Positions 15,837-22,370 of a stretch of 22,436 nt of DNA are shown here, piece after piece. The stretch is taken from NCBI GenBank assembly GCA_035633255.1, contig DASQFD010000132.1, positions 1-22,436 of the forward strand, given 5' to 3'. Within the stretch, counting starts at the first letter, position 1, and every line of letters begins with the position of its first letter. The DNA comes from DASQFD01 sp035633255 (lineage in GTDB: Bacteria; Actinomycetota; Actinomycetes; Actinomycetales; Dermatophilaceae). The notes under the pieces are model-generated. The model did no database searches. It saw only the letters and a program-made list of their open reading frames with translations, and was not told where the DNA came from. Position numbers and translations under genes: made by a program.

Positions 15837-16585
15837 CGGCGCCGGTGCTGGACGTCCGCGGCCTCGCCTACGCCTACCCCGGCGGCCAGCAGGCGCTCTA
15901 CGGGGTCGACCTGCACGTCCACCGCGGGGAGCGGGTGGCCCTGCTCGGGCCGAACGGGGCGGGAAAGACCACCTTGGTGCTGCACCTGAACGGCATCCTG
16001 CGACCCGGGGCCGGCAGCGTCACGGTGTCCGGGCTGCCGGTCCGGCCGGAGCACGACGCCGAGGTCCGCCGCCGGGTGGGGATCGTCTTCCAGGACCCCG
16101 ACGACCAGCTCTTCATGCCGACGGTCCGCGACGACGTCGCCTTCGGTCCGGCCAACCTCGGGCTGCGCGGTCCGGAGCTGCAGGAGCGGGTGCACGAGAG
16201 CCTCGCGGCGGTCGGCATGCTCGACGTCGTCGACCGGCCCCCGCACCACCTGTCCTTCGGCCAGCGCCGCCGCGTGGCCGTCGCCACGGTGCTCGCCATG
16301 CGCCCCGAGGTGCTGGTGCTCGACGAGCCCTCCTCCAACCTCGACCCGGCGTCCCGCAGGGAGCTCGCGGACATCGTCAGGGGCCTGGAGGTCACGCTGC
16401 TCATGGTGACCCACGACCTGCCCTACGCGGTCGAGCTGTGCGAGCGGTCGGTGGTGCTCTCCGGCGGGGTGGTCGTCGCCGACGGGCGCACCCGGGACGT
16501 CCTCGCCGACACCGCCCTCCTGGCCGGGCACCGCCTCGAGCTGCCCTACGGGTTCGTCCTGGAGGCGCCCTCGCGGGAGGGCTGA
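15833..16585 (+). CDS. cbiO: ECF transporter ATPase CbiO/NikO
   Basis: The 250-residue ABC ATPase of the ECF energising module has Walker A GPNGAGKTT at 39-47 (K45), the Q-loop VFQDPDDQLFMP (the DDQLF extension is typical of ECF/CbiO ATPases), signature LSFGQ, Walker B VLVLDEPSSNLD and the switch histidine in VTHD. It powers Ni/Co import with CbiM, the PDGLE subunit and CbiQ. The ATG overlaps the cbiQ stop by 4 bp. Only one ATPase gene is present, so a CbiO homodimer is expected. A short hairpin follows the stop. Confidence 0.94.
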   Translation: MTAPVLDVRGLAYAYPGGQQALYGVDLHVHRGERVALLGPNGAGKTTLVLHLNGILRPGAGSVTVSGLPVRPEHDAEVRRRVGIVFQDPDDQLFMPTVRDDVAFGPANLGLRGPELQERVHESLAAVGMLDVVDRPPHHLSFGQRRRVAVATVLAMRPEVLVLDEPSSNLDPASRRELADIVRGLEVTLLMVTHDLPYAVELCERSVVLSGGVVVADGRTRDVLADTALLAGHRLELPYGFVLEAPSREG

Positions 16586-16586
16586 G

Positions 16587-16599
16587 CGGGTGCCACCCG
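16587..16599. terminator. Small hairpin after the ECF operon
   Basis: CGGGT-GCC-ACCCG (5-bp stem, 3-nt loop) directly follows the cbiO stop and is followed by GGGGCCCC. It is a possible weak terminator before the next promoter. Confidence 0.3.
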
Positions 16600-16628
16600 G
16601 GGCCCCGCGTCGTGCCGAGGCGCCGGGT

Positions 16629-16634
16629 TAGGCT
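16629..16634 (+). promoter_or_regulatory. Leaderless -10 element for the DUF3090 gene
   Basis: TAGGCT, 7 nt before the ATG at 16642. Confidence 0.55.
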
Positions 16635-16641
16635 CGGCTCC

Positions 16642-17178
16642 ATGGCCGTGCAGGAGTTCGACCCGCCGGAGCGGTTCGTCGCGGGCACGGTCGGCCCGCC
16701 CGGGCAGCGCACCTTCTTCCTCCAGATCCGGGGCCAGGGGCGGCTCACCTCGGTCTCGCTGGAGAAGCAGCAGGTCAGCATCCTCGCCGACCGCCTCCTC
16801 GACCTGCTCGACGGGGTGGCCGGCGGGGAGGCCGCCGAGCCGTCCGGCGGGTCCCCGGACACCGCCGCCCTCGACACCCCGATCGAGGACGAGTTCCGGG
16901 TGAACACCCTCTCCCTCGCCTGGGACGACGGGCGCCACGTCGTCGTCATCGAGGCGCACGACCACGACCCCGACGAGGAGGGCCCGGACGAGGACGCGCC
17001 GGCCGGCCCGGCGGCGCTGCACAGCCTGCGTGTCGTCCTGTCGCCGGCTCCCGCCCGCGCGTTCGCCCGTCGGTGCCAGGCCCTGGTCTCCGCCGGGCGC
17101 CCACCCTGCCCCTTCTGCGGCCAGCCACTCGACGCCGGCGGCCACATCTGCCCCCGTGCCAACGGGTACCGACGCTGA
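16642..17178 (+). CDS. DUF3090 family protein with C-terminal zinc-ribbon-like motif
   Basis: The 178-residue protein matches the actinobacterial DUF3090 family in its order of features: an N-terminal FDPPERFVAGTVGPPGQRTFFLQIRG beta region (about 6-32), SVSLEKQQVSILADRLLDLLD (about 37-57), EFRVNTLSLAWDD, an acidic loop (DHDPDEEGPDEDAP), and ALVSAGRPPCPFCGQPLDAGGHICPR at the end. The CPFC...HICP residues could bind a metal ion. The biochemical role is unknown. The family is characteristically coupled with the SCO1664-type gene, which here overlaps its 3' end by 23 bp, and with mshC. The start agrees with TAGGCT 7 nt upstream. Confidence 0.9.
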   Translation: MAVQEFDPPERFVAGTVGPPGQRTFFLQIRGQGRLTSVSLEKQQVSILADRLLDLLDGVAGGEAAEPSGGSPDTAALDTPIEDEFRVNTLSLAWDDGRHVVVIEAHDHDPDEEGPDEDAPAGPAALHSLRVVLSPAPARAFARRCQALVSAGRPPCPFCGQPLDAGGHICPRANGYRR

Positions 17179-17965
17179 GGTCACGGAGGTCCTCTCCCGC
17201 GGGGACCTCCGGCCGCTCGGACGGATCGCCGAGTCCTCCAACCACGCCGTGCTCTGCGAGGTCGTGCTGGGGGAGCGGACCGTGCTGGCCGTGCACAAGC
17301 CGGCCCGCCTGGAGCGGCACCTGTGGGACTACCCACCGGGCACGCTCACCGGACGCGAGCGCGCGGCCTACCTGCTCTGCAGCGCCGGGGGCTTCGGCGT
17401 GGTGCCGGCGACGGTCCTGCGTGACGACGGCCCGTGGGGCCCCGGGTCGGTGCAGGCCTGGGTGGGGGACCCCGCGGAGCCGCCGGAGCTGGTGGTGGAC
17501 GTGGTCCGGGTGGACGCCGTGCCCGCGGGCTGGCTCGCCGTCGTCGAGGGCGACTCGCCCTACGGCCACCGGGTGCTCGTGGCCCACTCGGGCGAGCCGG
17601 CGGTGCGCACCACCGCCGTCTTCGACGCCCTCCTCAACAACTCCGACCGCAAGGGCGGCCACCTCGTGCGTGACGGTGACGCCGTCCGGGGCTTCGACCA
17701 CGGGGTCAGCCTCGGGGTGGAGCCGAAGCTCCGCACGGTGCTGTGGGGCTGGGCCGGCCGGCCCCTGCCCGACTCGGACCTGGAGCGGGTCGAGCGGGTC
17801 CGGGGGGAGCTCGACCGGCGCGGCGGGCCGCTCGGGGAGCTCGAGGAGCTGCTGGACCGGGAGGAGCGCGAGGCGCTGCGGCGCCGGGCGGACCGCCTGC
17901 TCGCGGCCCGCCGCCACCCTCGCCCGCGGGCCGGATGGCCCTCGATCCCGTGGCCGGCGATGTGA
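17156..17965 (+). CDS. SCO1664 family protein (atypical PI3K/HipA-like kinase fold)
   Basis: The 269-residue protein shows kinase-like landmarks: VLAVHKP with K48, catalytic-loop-like NNSDRKGGHL (N161, D164, K166, H169), and GFDHG with D181 as a possible metal-binding aspartate. This matches the SCO1664 family of actinobacteria, related to the PI3/4-kinase and HipA-like folds. Phosphotransfer is inferred, and the substrate is unknown. The GTG start at 17156 lies inside the DUF3090 gene (23-bp overlap) and is the best in-frame candidate before the conserved EVLSRGDLRPLGRI region; a later start would remove conserved residues. The C-terminal helix (about 195-255) is long and charged. Translation coupled to DUF3090 and adjacency to mshC suggest a shared pathway, not yet defined. 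Confidence 0.85.
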   Translation: MPTGTDAEVTEVLSRGDLRPLGRIAESSNHAVLCEVVLGERTVLAVHKPARLERHLWDYPPGTLTGRERAAYLLCSAGGFGVVPATVLRDDGPWGPGSVQAWVGDPAEPPELVVDVVRVDAVPAGWLAVVEGDSPYGHRVLVAHSGEPAVRTTAVFDALLNNSDRKGGHLVRDGDAVRGFDHGVSLGVEPKLRTVLWGWAGRPLPDSDLERVERVRGELDRRGGPLGELEELLDREEREALRRRADRLLAARRHPRPRAGWPSIPWPAM

Positions 17966-17976
17966 GCGGCTCCCCG

Positions 17977-17982
17977 TAGGCT
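17977..17982 (+). promoter_or_regulatory. Leaderless -10 element for mshC
   Basis: TAGGCT, 7 nt before the GTG at 17990. It gives mshC its own promoter, 24 bp after the SCO1664-family gene. Confidence 0.55.
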
Positions 17983-17989
17983 GGGAAGC

Positions 17990-19306
17990 GTGAAGTCCTG
18001 GCCGGCCCCCGCGATCCCTGCGCTCCCGGGCCGGGGCATCCCGCTGCGGCTGCACGACACGGCGAGCGGCACGGTGCGTCCGGTCGCGCCCGGGCCGGTG
18101 GCGCGGATGTACGTCTGCGGCATCACCCCCTACGACGCGACCCACCTGGGGCACGCGGCGACCTACGTGACCTTCGACGTGGTGAACCGGGTGCTGCGCG
18201 ACGGCGGCCACGGGGTCCGCTACGTGCAGAACACCACCGACGTCGACGACCCGCTGCTGGAGCGGGCCGCCCGCGACGGGGTCGACTGGCGCGCGCTGGC
18301 AGCGGAGCAGCTGGACCTCTACCGCGAGGACATGACCGCCCTCGGGGTGATCCCCCCGGACCCTTTCGTCGGGGTGGTGGAGTCCATGGACCCGATCGCG
18401 CAGGCCGTGCGGCGGCTGCTGGCGGCCGGGGCGGCATACCGGCTTCCGGTCCCGCCCGGGGAGGCCGGGGCGGCCGAGGAAACCGGGGCGGCCGGGGAAG
18501 CGAGAGAGACCGGGGAGGCCGGGGAGCCGCCCGGCGACGACGTGTACTTCGACCTGGCCAGCGCTCCCACCTTCGGCACCGTCTCGGGCTGGACGCGCGC
18601 ACACATGCTCGAGAAGGCGGCCGAGCGCGGCGGGGACCCGGAGCGGCCCGGCAAGCGCGACCCGCTCGACCCGCTGCTGTGGCGGGCGGCGCGGCCCGGG
18701 GAGCCGTCCTGGCCCGACGAGGTGCTGGGCGCCGGCCGGCCCGGCTGGCACGTGGAGTGCACGGTGATCTGCGTGCACCACCTCGGGACGGCCGTCGACG
18801 TCAAGGGCGGCGGGTCCGACCTCGTCTTCCCCCACCACGAGATGAGCGCCGCGCAGGCGAGCGTGCTCACCGGCGGTGACCTCTTCGCGCGGCTGTGGGC
18901 GCACCAAGGCATGGTCGGCTACCGGGGCGAGAAGATGAGCAAGTCCCAGGGCAACCTCGTGCTCGTCTCACGGCTGCGCGCTCAGGGGGTCGACCCCGCC
19001 GTCGTGCGGATGGTCCTGCTCGAGCACCACTACCGCTCGGACTGGGACTTCACCGAGGCACAGCTGGAGTCGGCCGCGGACCGGCTCGCCTGCTGGCGGG
19101 CCGCCCTGTCGCTCGCCGGCGCCCCCCCGGCCGACCTGCTGCTCGACCGGGTCCGCGAGGCCCTGGCCGACGACCTGGACACCCCGCGGGCGCTGGCCCT
19201 GGTCGACGACTGGGCGACCGCGGCGGTGCGCCGCGGGGGGAGGGACGCCGAGGCGCCGGGGCTGGTCTCGCGGATGGTCGACGCGCTGCTCGGCGTGCGC
19301 CTCTGA
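17990..19306 (+). CDS. mshC: Mycothiol ligase MshC (L-cysteine:GlcN-Ins ligase)
   Basis: The 438-residue protein is a cysteinyl-tRNA-synthetase-like enzyme that attaches cysteine to GlcN-inositol in mycothiol biosynthesis. The N-terminal SWPAPAIPALPG is the MshC-specific signature that separates it from CysS. Zinc and nucleotide-binding features are C43 in YVCGITPYDATH, the THLGHA (HIGH-type) motif, C257 in HVECTV with VHHLG, and GEKMSKSQGN with KMSKS at 315-319. There is no C-terminal anticodon-binding domain, as expected. A low-complexity Glu/Gly/Ala/Thr segment of roughly 25 residues (about 155-182) enlarges the protein beyond the usual ~410-420. The GTG start agrees with TAGGCT 7 nt upstream. 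Confidence 0.95.
   Translation: MKSWPAPAIPALPGRGIPLRLHDTASGTVRPVAPGPVARMYVCGITPYDATHLGHAATYVTFDVVNRVLRDGGHGVRYVQNTTDVDDPLLERAARDGVDWRALAAEQLDLYREDMTALGVIPPDPFVGVVESMDPIAQAVRRLLAAGAAYRLPVPPGEAGAAEETGAAGEARETGEAGEPPGDDVYFDLASAPTFGTVSGWTRAHMLEKAAERGGDPERPGKRDPLDPLLWRAARPGEPSWPDEVLGAGRPGWHVECTVICVHHLGTAVDVKGGGSDLVFPHHEMSAAQASVLTGGDLFARLWAHQGMVGYRGEKMSKSQGNLVLVSRLRAQGVDPAVVRMVLLEHHYRSDWDFTEAQLESAADRLACWRAALSLAGAPPADLLLDRVREALADDLDTPRALALVDDWATAAVRRGGRDAEAPGLVSRMVDALLGVRL
18458..18533. repeat. Imperfect in-frame purine-rich repeat inside mshC
   Basis: Repeated variants of GGGGAGGCC, GGGGCGGCC and GAGACCGGGG encode the Glu/Gly/Ala/Thr-rich segment of MshC. The frame is kept, so it behaves as an internal protein insertion. 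Confidence 0.7.
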
Positions 19307-19315
19307 GCGACCGGC

Positions 19316-20170
19316 TCAGCCCTCGGGGGGCTCGCTGCCGCGGCGGCGGAGGTAGCGCTCGAACTCCTTGGCGATCGCGTCGCCGCTCGCCTCCGGCAGC
19401 TCGGCGGTGTCCTGGGCCTCCTCGAGGGAGGTGACGTACTCCGAGATCTCGGTGTCGGAGGTGGCGAGCTCGTCGACGCCGCGCTCCCAGGCCCGGGCGT
19501 CCTCCTCGAGGTCGAGGTGCTCGATCGGTGCGTCGAGCAGTCCCTCCAGGCACGACAGGAGCGCCAGGGTGGCCTTCGGGGAGGGTGAGTGGCCGGCATA
19601 GTGCGGCACCGCTGCCCACGCGCTGATGGAGTCGATGCCGACCTGCACCGCCGCGTCGGCGAGGACCCCGACGATGCCCGTCGGGCCCTCGTAGGTGCTG
19701 GCCTCGATGTCGTGCCGCTGGCGGGTGTCCTGGCTGTCCGAGGTCGCGGTGACCGGGATGGGCCGGGTGTGGGCCACGTCGGCGAGCAGCGCGCCCAGGG
19801 TGATGACCTCGGTCACGTCGGCCGCCTGGGCGAGCTCCATGAGCTCGATGGCGAAGGCGCGCCACCGGAAGGACGGCTCCACCCCGTGCACGAGGATGAC
19901 GTCGCGGCCCACCGCGGTGTCCGTCGCCACGAGCACCCGGGTGGTCCGCCAGCTGATCCGACGCTTCCCGCCGTCCTGGACCACCCGCGGCCGGTTGACC
20001 TGGAAGTCGTAGTACTCCTCCGGGTCCAGCGCGGCGACGGCCTCGGCGTCCCACACGTCGGCGAGGTGCTCGACCACGGCGCTCGCGGCCTCCCCGGCGT
20101 CGTTCCAGCCCTCGAACGCCGCGATCATCACGGCGTCACTCAGCTCGGGCAGGTCCTCGAGCTCGATCAC
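19316..20170 (-). CDS. PAC2 family protein
   Basis: The 284-residue protein matches the actinobacterial PAC2 (proteasome-assembly-chaperone-like) family. MIAAFEGWNDAGEAASAVVEHL (about 15-36) is the hallmark beginning. Then follow EEYYDFQVNRPRV, ILVHGVEPSFRWRAFA, VITLGALLADVAHTRPIPVTATS (about 141-165), YEGPTGIVGVL, and SISAWAAVPHYAGHSPSPKATLALL (about 196-220). An acidic helical C-terminus follows. The family's role in actinobacteria is not settled. It is convergent with mshC, 9 bp away. The GTG start has GAGGAGGG upstream as ribosome binding site. A single-mismatch variant of the window-wide octamer lies at 19594-19601. Confidence 0.9.
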   Translation of the reverse strand: MIELEDLPELSDAVMIAAFEGWNDAGEAASAVVEHLADVWDAEAVAALDPEEYYDFQVNRPRVVQDGGKRRISWRTTRVLVATDTAVGRDVILVHGVEPSFRWRAFAIELMELAQAADVTEVITLGALLADVAHTRPIPVTATSDSQDTRQRHDIEASTYEGPTGIVGVLADAAVQVGIDSISAWAAVPHYAGHSPSPKATLALLSCLEGLLDAPIEHLDLEEDARAWERGVDELATSDTEISEYVTSLEEAQDTAELPEASGDAIAKEFERYLRRRGSEPPEG

Positions 20171-20197
20171 GTAGGCCCTCCTCGGTGGTGGGGTCCC

Positions 20198-20203
20198 ACC
20201 CTA
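20198..20203 (-). promoter_or_regulatory. Probable -10 element for the PAC2 gene
   Basis: TAGGGT on the minus strand, 27 nt before the GTG at 20170. It leaves room for a short leader with GAGGAGGG. Confidence 0.45.
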
Positions 20204-20236
20204 CGCACGGCGTCCGACGGAGGGCGGGCACGCTCG

Positions 20237-20242
20237 TAGACT
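20237..20242 (+). promoter_or_regulatory. Leaderless -10 element for the HAD phosphatase gene
   Basis: TAGACT, 7 nt before the ATG at 20250. Confidence 0.5.
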
Positions 20243-20249
20243 CGCGGAC

Positions 20250-20912
20250 ATGCCGTTGCCCGCCGCGGTCCTGTGGGATATGGACGGCACCCTCGTGGAC
20301 ACCGAGCCGTACTGGCTGGAGGCCGAGCACGGCGTCGTGGAGCAGCACGGCGGCACCTGGGGACCGGAGTACGCCGCGCAGCTGGTCGGCAGCGACCTGC
20401 TCGTCTCCGCCGCGTTCATCCGCGAGCACGGCAACGTCCCGTGGACGCCGGAACGCATCGTCGACGAGCTGCTCGGGCGCGTGGTGGCGCGGGTGCGGGA
20501 CCACGTGCCGTGGCGGCCCGGCGCCCGGGAGCTGCTCGAGGACCTGCGTGCCTCGGGCGTGCCGACGGCACTGGTGACCATGTCGTGGCGCTCCCTGGCC
20601 GACGCCGTGCTGGGCGCCCTGCCCGAGGGCTCCTTCGCCGCCGTCGTCACCGGGGACGAGGTGGCGCACGGCAAGCCACACCCCGCGCCCTACCTCGCCG
20701 CGGCGCGGACCCTCGGCGTCGAGCCCGGTGACTGCGTCGCCATCGAGGACAGCCCCACCGGGGTCCGCTCGGCCGTCGCGGCCGGGGTGCCCACGATCGC
20801 CGTGCCCAACGCCGTCGCGGTGCCGGTCATCCGGGGCGCCGTGCACGTCCCGAGCCTGCGCGGGCTGCGTGCGGCGGACCTCCTGGTCCTGCTCGACGGC
20901 CACCGCCACTGA
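20250..20912 (+). CDS. HAD-superfamily hydrolase (subfamily IA phosphatase)
   Basis: The 220-residue protein has the four HAD motifs. Motif I is LWDMDGTLVD with nucleophile D10 and acid/base D12; motif II is ALVTMS; motif III is the lysine K142 in HGKPHP; motif IV is IEDSPTG with D167. The cap domain between I and II (about 15-90) is helical, as in beta-phosphoglucomutase-like and phosphoglycolate phosphatase-like subfamily IA members. The substrate is likely a sugar or small phosphoester and is not readable. The start agrees with TAGACT 7 nt upstream. It converges on the DNA glycosylase gene with 24 bp between. Confidence 0.93.
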   Translation: MPLPAAVLWDMDGTLVDTEPYWLEAEHGVVEQHGGTWGPEYAAQLVGSDLLVSAAFIREHGNVPWTPERIVDELLGRVVARVRDHVPWRPGARELLEDLRASGVPTALVTMSWRSLADAVLGALPEGSFAAVVTGDEVAHGKPHPAPYLAAARTLGVEPGDCVAIEDSPTGVRSAVAAGVPTIAVPNAVAVPVIRGAVHVPSLRGLRAADLLVLLDGHRH

Positions 20913-20936
20913 GCCACCGCAGCCACCGCGGCGCGC

Positions 20937-21578
20937 TCACGCCAGGAGTGAGGAGGGGGTCTCCACGCGGCCCCGCCGGGCGAGGTAGCCGTGCCACAGC
21001 ACCCGGGCCGCCGCCGAGCGGTGCGGGCGCCACCGGTCGCCCACGGCGTCGAGGGCGGCGGCGGACGGCAACACCGGCAGGCCGAGCGCCTCGGCTGTCG
21101 CCACCTGCAGCGCCCGGTCCCCGACCGGCCACAGGTCCGGGCGGCGCAGGCACGCGAGGAGGTAGACGTCCGCCGTCCACCGGCCGATGCCGGTCACCGC
21201 CATGAGCGCCGCCCGCGCCTCCCGGTCCTCGAGCGTCCCCAGGGCGTCCAGGTCGAGGTCCGACGTCAGCAGCGCGGTGGCCAGCGCCCGCAGGTACCGG
21301 TCCTTCTGCCGGGACACCCCGTCGGCACGCAGCTCCTCCGGGGTGGCCGCCAGCACCGCGTCGGGGCGCAGACCACCCAGGCGCACCGACAGGCGGCGGT
21401 AGGCCGCCGCCGCGGACGCCAGCGACACCTGCTGCTCCAGGACCAGCAGGACCAGGCTGGGAAAGCCCTCGGGCCGTACCCACATGACCGGTATGCCGTG
21501 CGCGCTCACGACACGGGCCAGGTCGGCGTCGGACGCGCAGAGCCGGCGGATGGCGGCCTCGAAGGCGAGCTGGTCCAC
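20937..21578 (-). CDS. HhH-GPD DNA-3-methyladenine glycosylase (AlkA-like)
   Basis: The 213-residue protein has the helix-hairpin-helix plus Gly/Pro/Asp repair glycosylase pattern. The hairpin region is LMAVTGIGRWTADVYLL (about 125-141), followed by RRPDLWPVGD with D154 as the likely catalytic aspartate. An LVLLVLEQQVSLASAAAAYRRL helix (about 42-63) is typical of the alkylpurine branch. It excises alkylated bases in base excision repair. It lacks the iron-sulfur cysteine cluster of EndoIII/MutY and the N-terminal beta domain of E. coli AlkA, so it is a short-form enzyme. The GTG start has TAGGGT 7 nt upstream. The octamer in it uses Ile codon ATA. Confidence 0.9.
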   Translation of the reverse strand: MDQLAFEAAIRRLCASDADLARVVSAHGIPVMWVRPEGFPSLVLLVLEQQVSLASAAAAYRRLSVRLGGLRPDAVLAATPEELRADGVSRQKDRYLRALATALLTSDLDLDALGTLEDREARAALMAVTGIGRWTADVYLLACLRRPDLWPVGDRALQVATAEALGLPVLPSAAALDAVGDRWRPHRSAAARVLWHGYLARRGRVETPSSLLA

Positions 21579-21585
21579 CCCGGGA

Positions 21586-21591
21586 ACCCTA
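21586..21591 (-). promoter_or_regulatory. Leaderless -10 element for the DNA glycosylase gene
   Basis: TAGGGT on the minus strand, 7 nt before the GTG at 21578. Confidence 0.55.
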
Positions 21592-21617
21592 CGGCGGGCA
21601 CCTGGCGCCGCACCGCA

Positions 21618-21695
21618 CCTCGGGCCCGGGGCCTCGGGTCCGGGGCCTCGGGTCTGGGGCCTCGGGTCTGGGACCTCGGGTCTGGGACCTCGGGG
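21618..21695. repeat. 14-bp tandem repeat, about 5.5 copies
   Basis: Units start at 21618, 21632, 21646, 21660 and 21674 with a partial sixth at 21688. The consensus is CCTCGGGTCTGGGG, with step-like drift (CCC, TCC, TCT; final G to A) along the array. It occupies the gap between the divergent promoters of the DNA glycosylase and isochorismatase-like genes. Confidence 0.9.
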
Positions 21696-21719
21696 CGACC
21701 TCCGGCCCCGGGCCGGGGC

Positions 21720-21725
21720 TACCGT
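21720..21725 (+). promoter_or_regulatory. Leaderless -10 element for the isochorismatase-like gene
   Basis: TACCGT, 6 nt before the ATG at 21732. Confidence 0.45.
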
Positions 21726-21731
21726 GGCCGG

Positions 21732-22265
21732 ATGCGCATGGACCGCGGCGGTGCCGTCCTCCTTCTCGTCGACCTCCAGGAGCGGCTGGTGCCGGCCCTC
21801 CACGGCGGCGACGGTGTCGTGAGCCGGGCCGTGCGGTGCGCCGAGGCGGCCCGGCTGCTCGAGGTCCCGGTGCGCGCCACGGAGCAGAACCCGGCCGGCC
21901 TCGGCCCCACGGTGGCGCCGCTGCGCGGTGCCGCCGACGCCGTCCTGGCCAAGACCTCCTTCTCGGCCGTGGCCGACCCCCACTGGGCGGACCTGCTGCC
22001 ACCGCAGACCCGGCAGGTGGTCGTGGCCGGCTGCGAGGCGCACGTGTGCGTCCTGCAGACGGTGCTCGACGTGCTCGACCTCGGGCTCGGCGTGGCCGTG
22101 GTCGCCGACGCCACGGGGTCGCGGGACCCGCGCGACCGGGACGCCGCGATGGCGCGGGCGGCCCGGTCCGGCGCCGACGTCGTGACCTCGGAGATGGTGC
22201 TCTTCGAGTGGCTGGGCGACGCCGCGCACCCGCGCTTCCGGGAGGTGCAGAAGCTCCTGCGGTGA
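21732..22265 (+). CDS. Isochorismatase-family cysteine hydrolase
   Basis: The 177-residue protein has the triad of this family: D14 in LLLVDLQERL, K74 in VLAKTSFSA, and C106 in AGCEAHVCVLQT, the nucleophile. VVVAGCEAHVCVLQTVLDVLDLG (about 96-118) and VVADATGSRDPRD are the conserved strand regions. Members hydrolyse amides or vinyl ethers such as nicotinamide, N-carbamoyl compounds or isochorismate. The GCEAHVC variant is like the YcaC/ribonuclease-labelled subgroup of unknown substrate, and no siderophore or NAD genes lie nearby. ATG at 21732 is chosen by TACCGT at leaderless distance; a second ATG lies two codons later. Confidence 0.9.
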   Translation: MRMDRGGAVLLLVDLQERLVPALHGGDGVVSRAVRCAEAARLLEVPVRATEQNPAGLGPTVAPLRGAADAVLAKTSFSAVADPHWADLLPPQTRQVVVAGCEAHVCVLQTVLDVLDLGLGVAVVADATGSRDPRDRDAAMARAARSGADVVTSEMVLFEWLGDAAHPRFREVQKLLR

Positions 22266-22299
22266 CCGGCCGCCCAGCCCCTGACCGCCCCCACCGCCT

Positions 22300-22360
22300 C
22301 CGGCCGCCCAGACCCCCGACCACCCAGTCTCCGACCACCCAGTCTCCGACCGCCCAGCCC
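22300..22360. repeat. 15-bp tandem repeat, about four copies
   Basis: CCGACCACCCAGTCT occurs exactly at 22316 and 22331, with variants at 22300 (one base longer) and 22346. Similar CCGCCCAGCCCC fragments occur just before (from about 22270). It lies after the isochorismatase-like stop. Confidence 0.85.
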
Positions 22361-22370
22361 CCCGGCGGCT

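Noticed and set aside
16946..18907. A 653-codon open frame on the minus strand across DUF3090, SCO1664 and mshC
   Set aside because: It is composition-driven and low complexity, and the opposite strand encodes recognised proteins with conserved catalytic residues.
17990..19306. Cysteinyl-tRNA synthetase (CysS)
   Set aside because: The SWPAPAIPALPG beginning and absence of an anticodon-binding C-terminal domain identify MshC instead.
21618..21695. CRISPR array
   Set aside because: The units are 14 bp, directly abutting, with no unique spacers and no cas genes.
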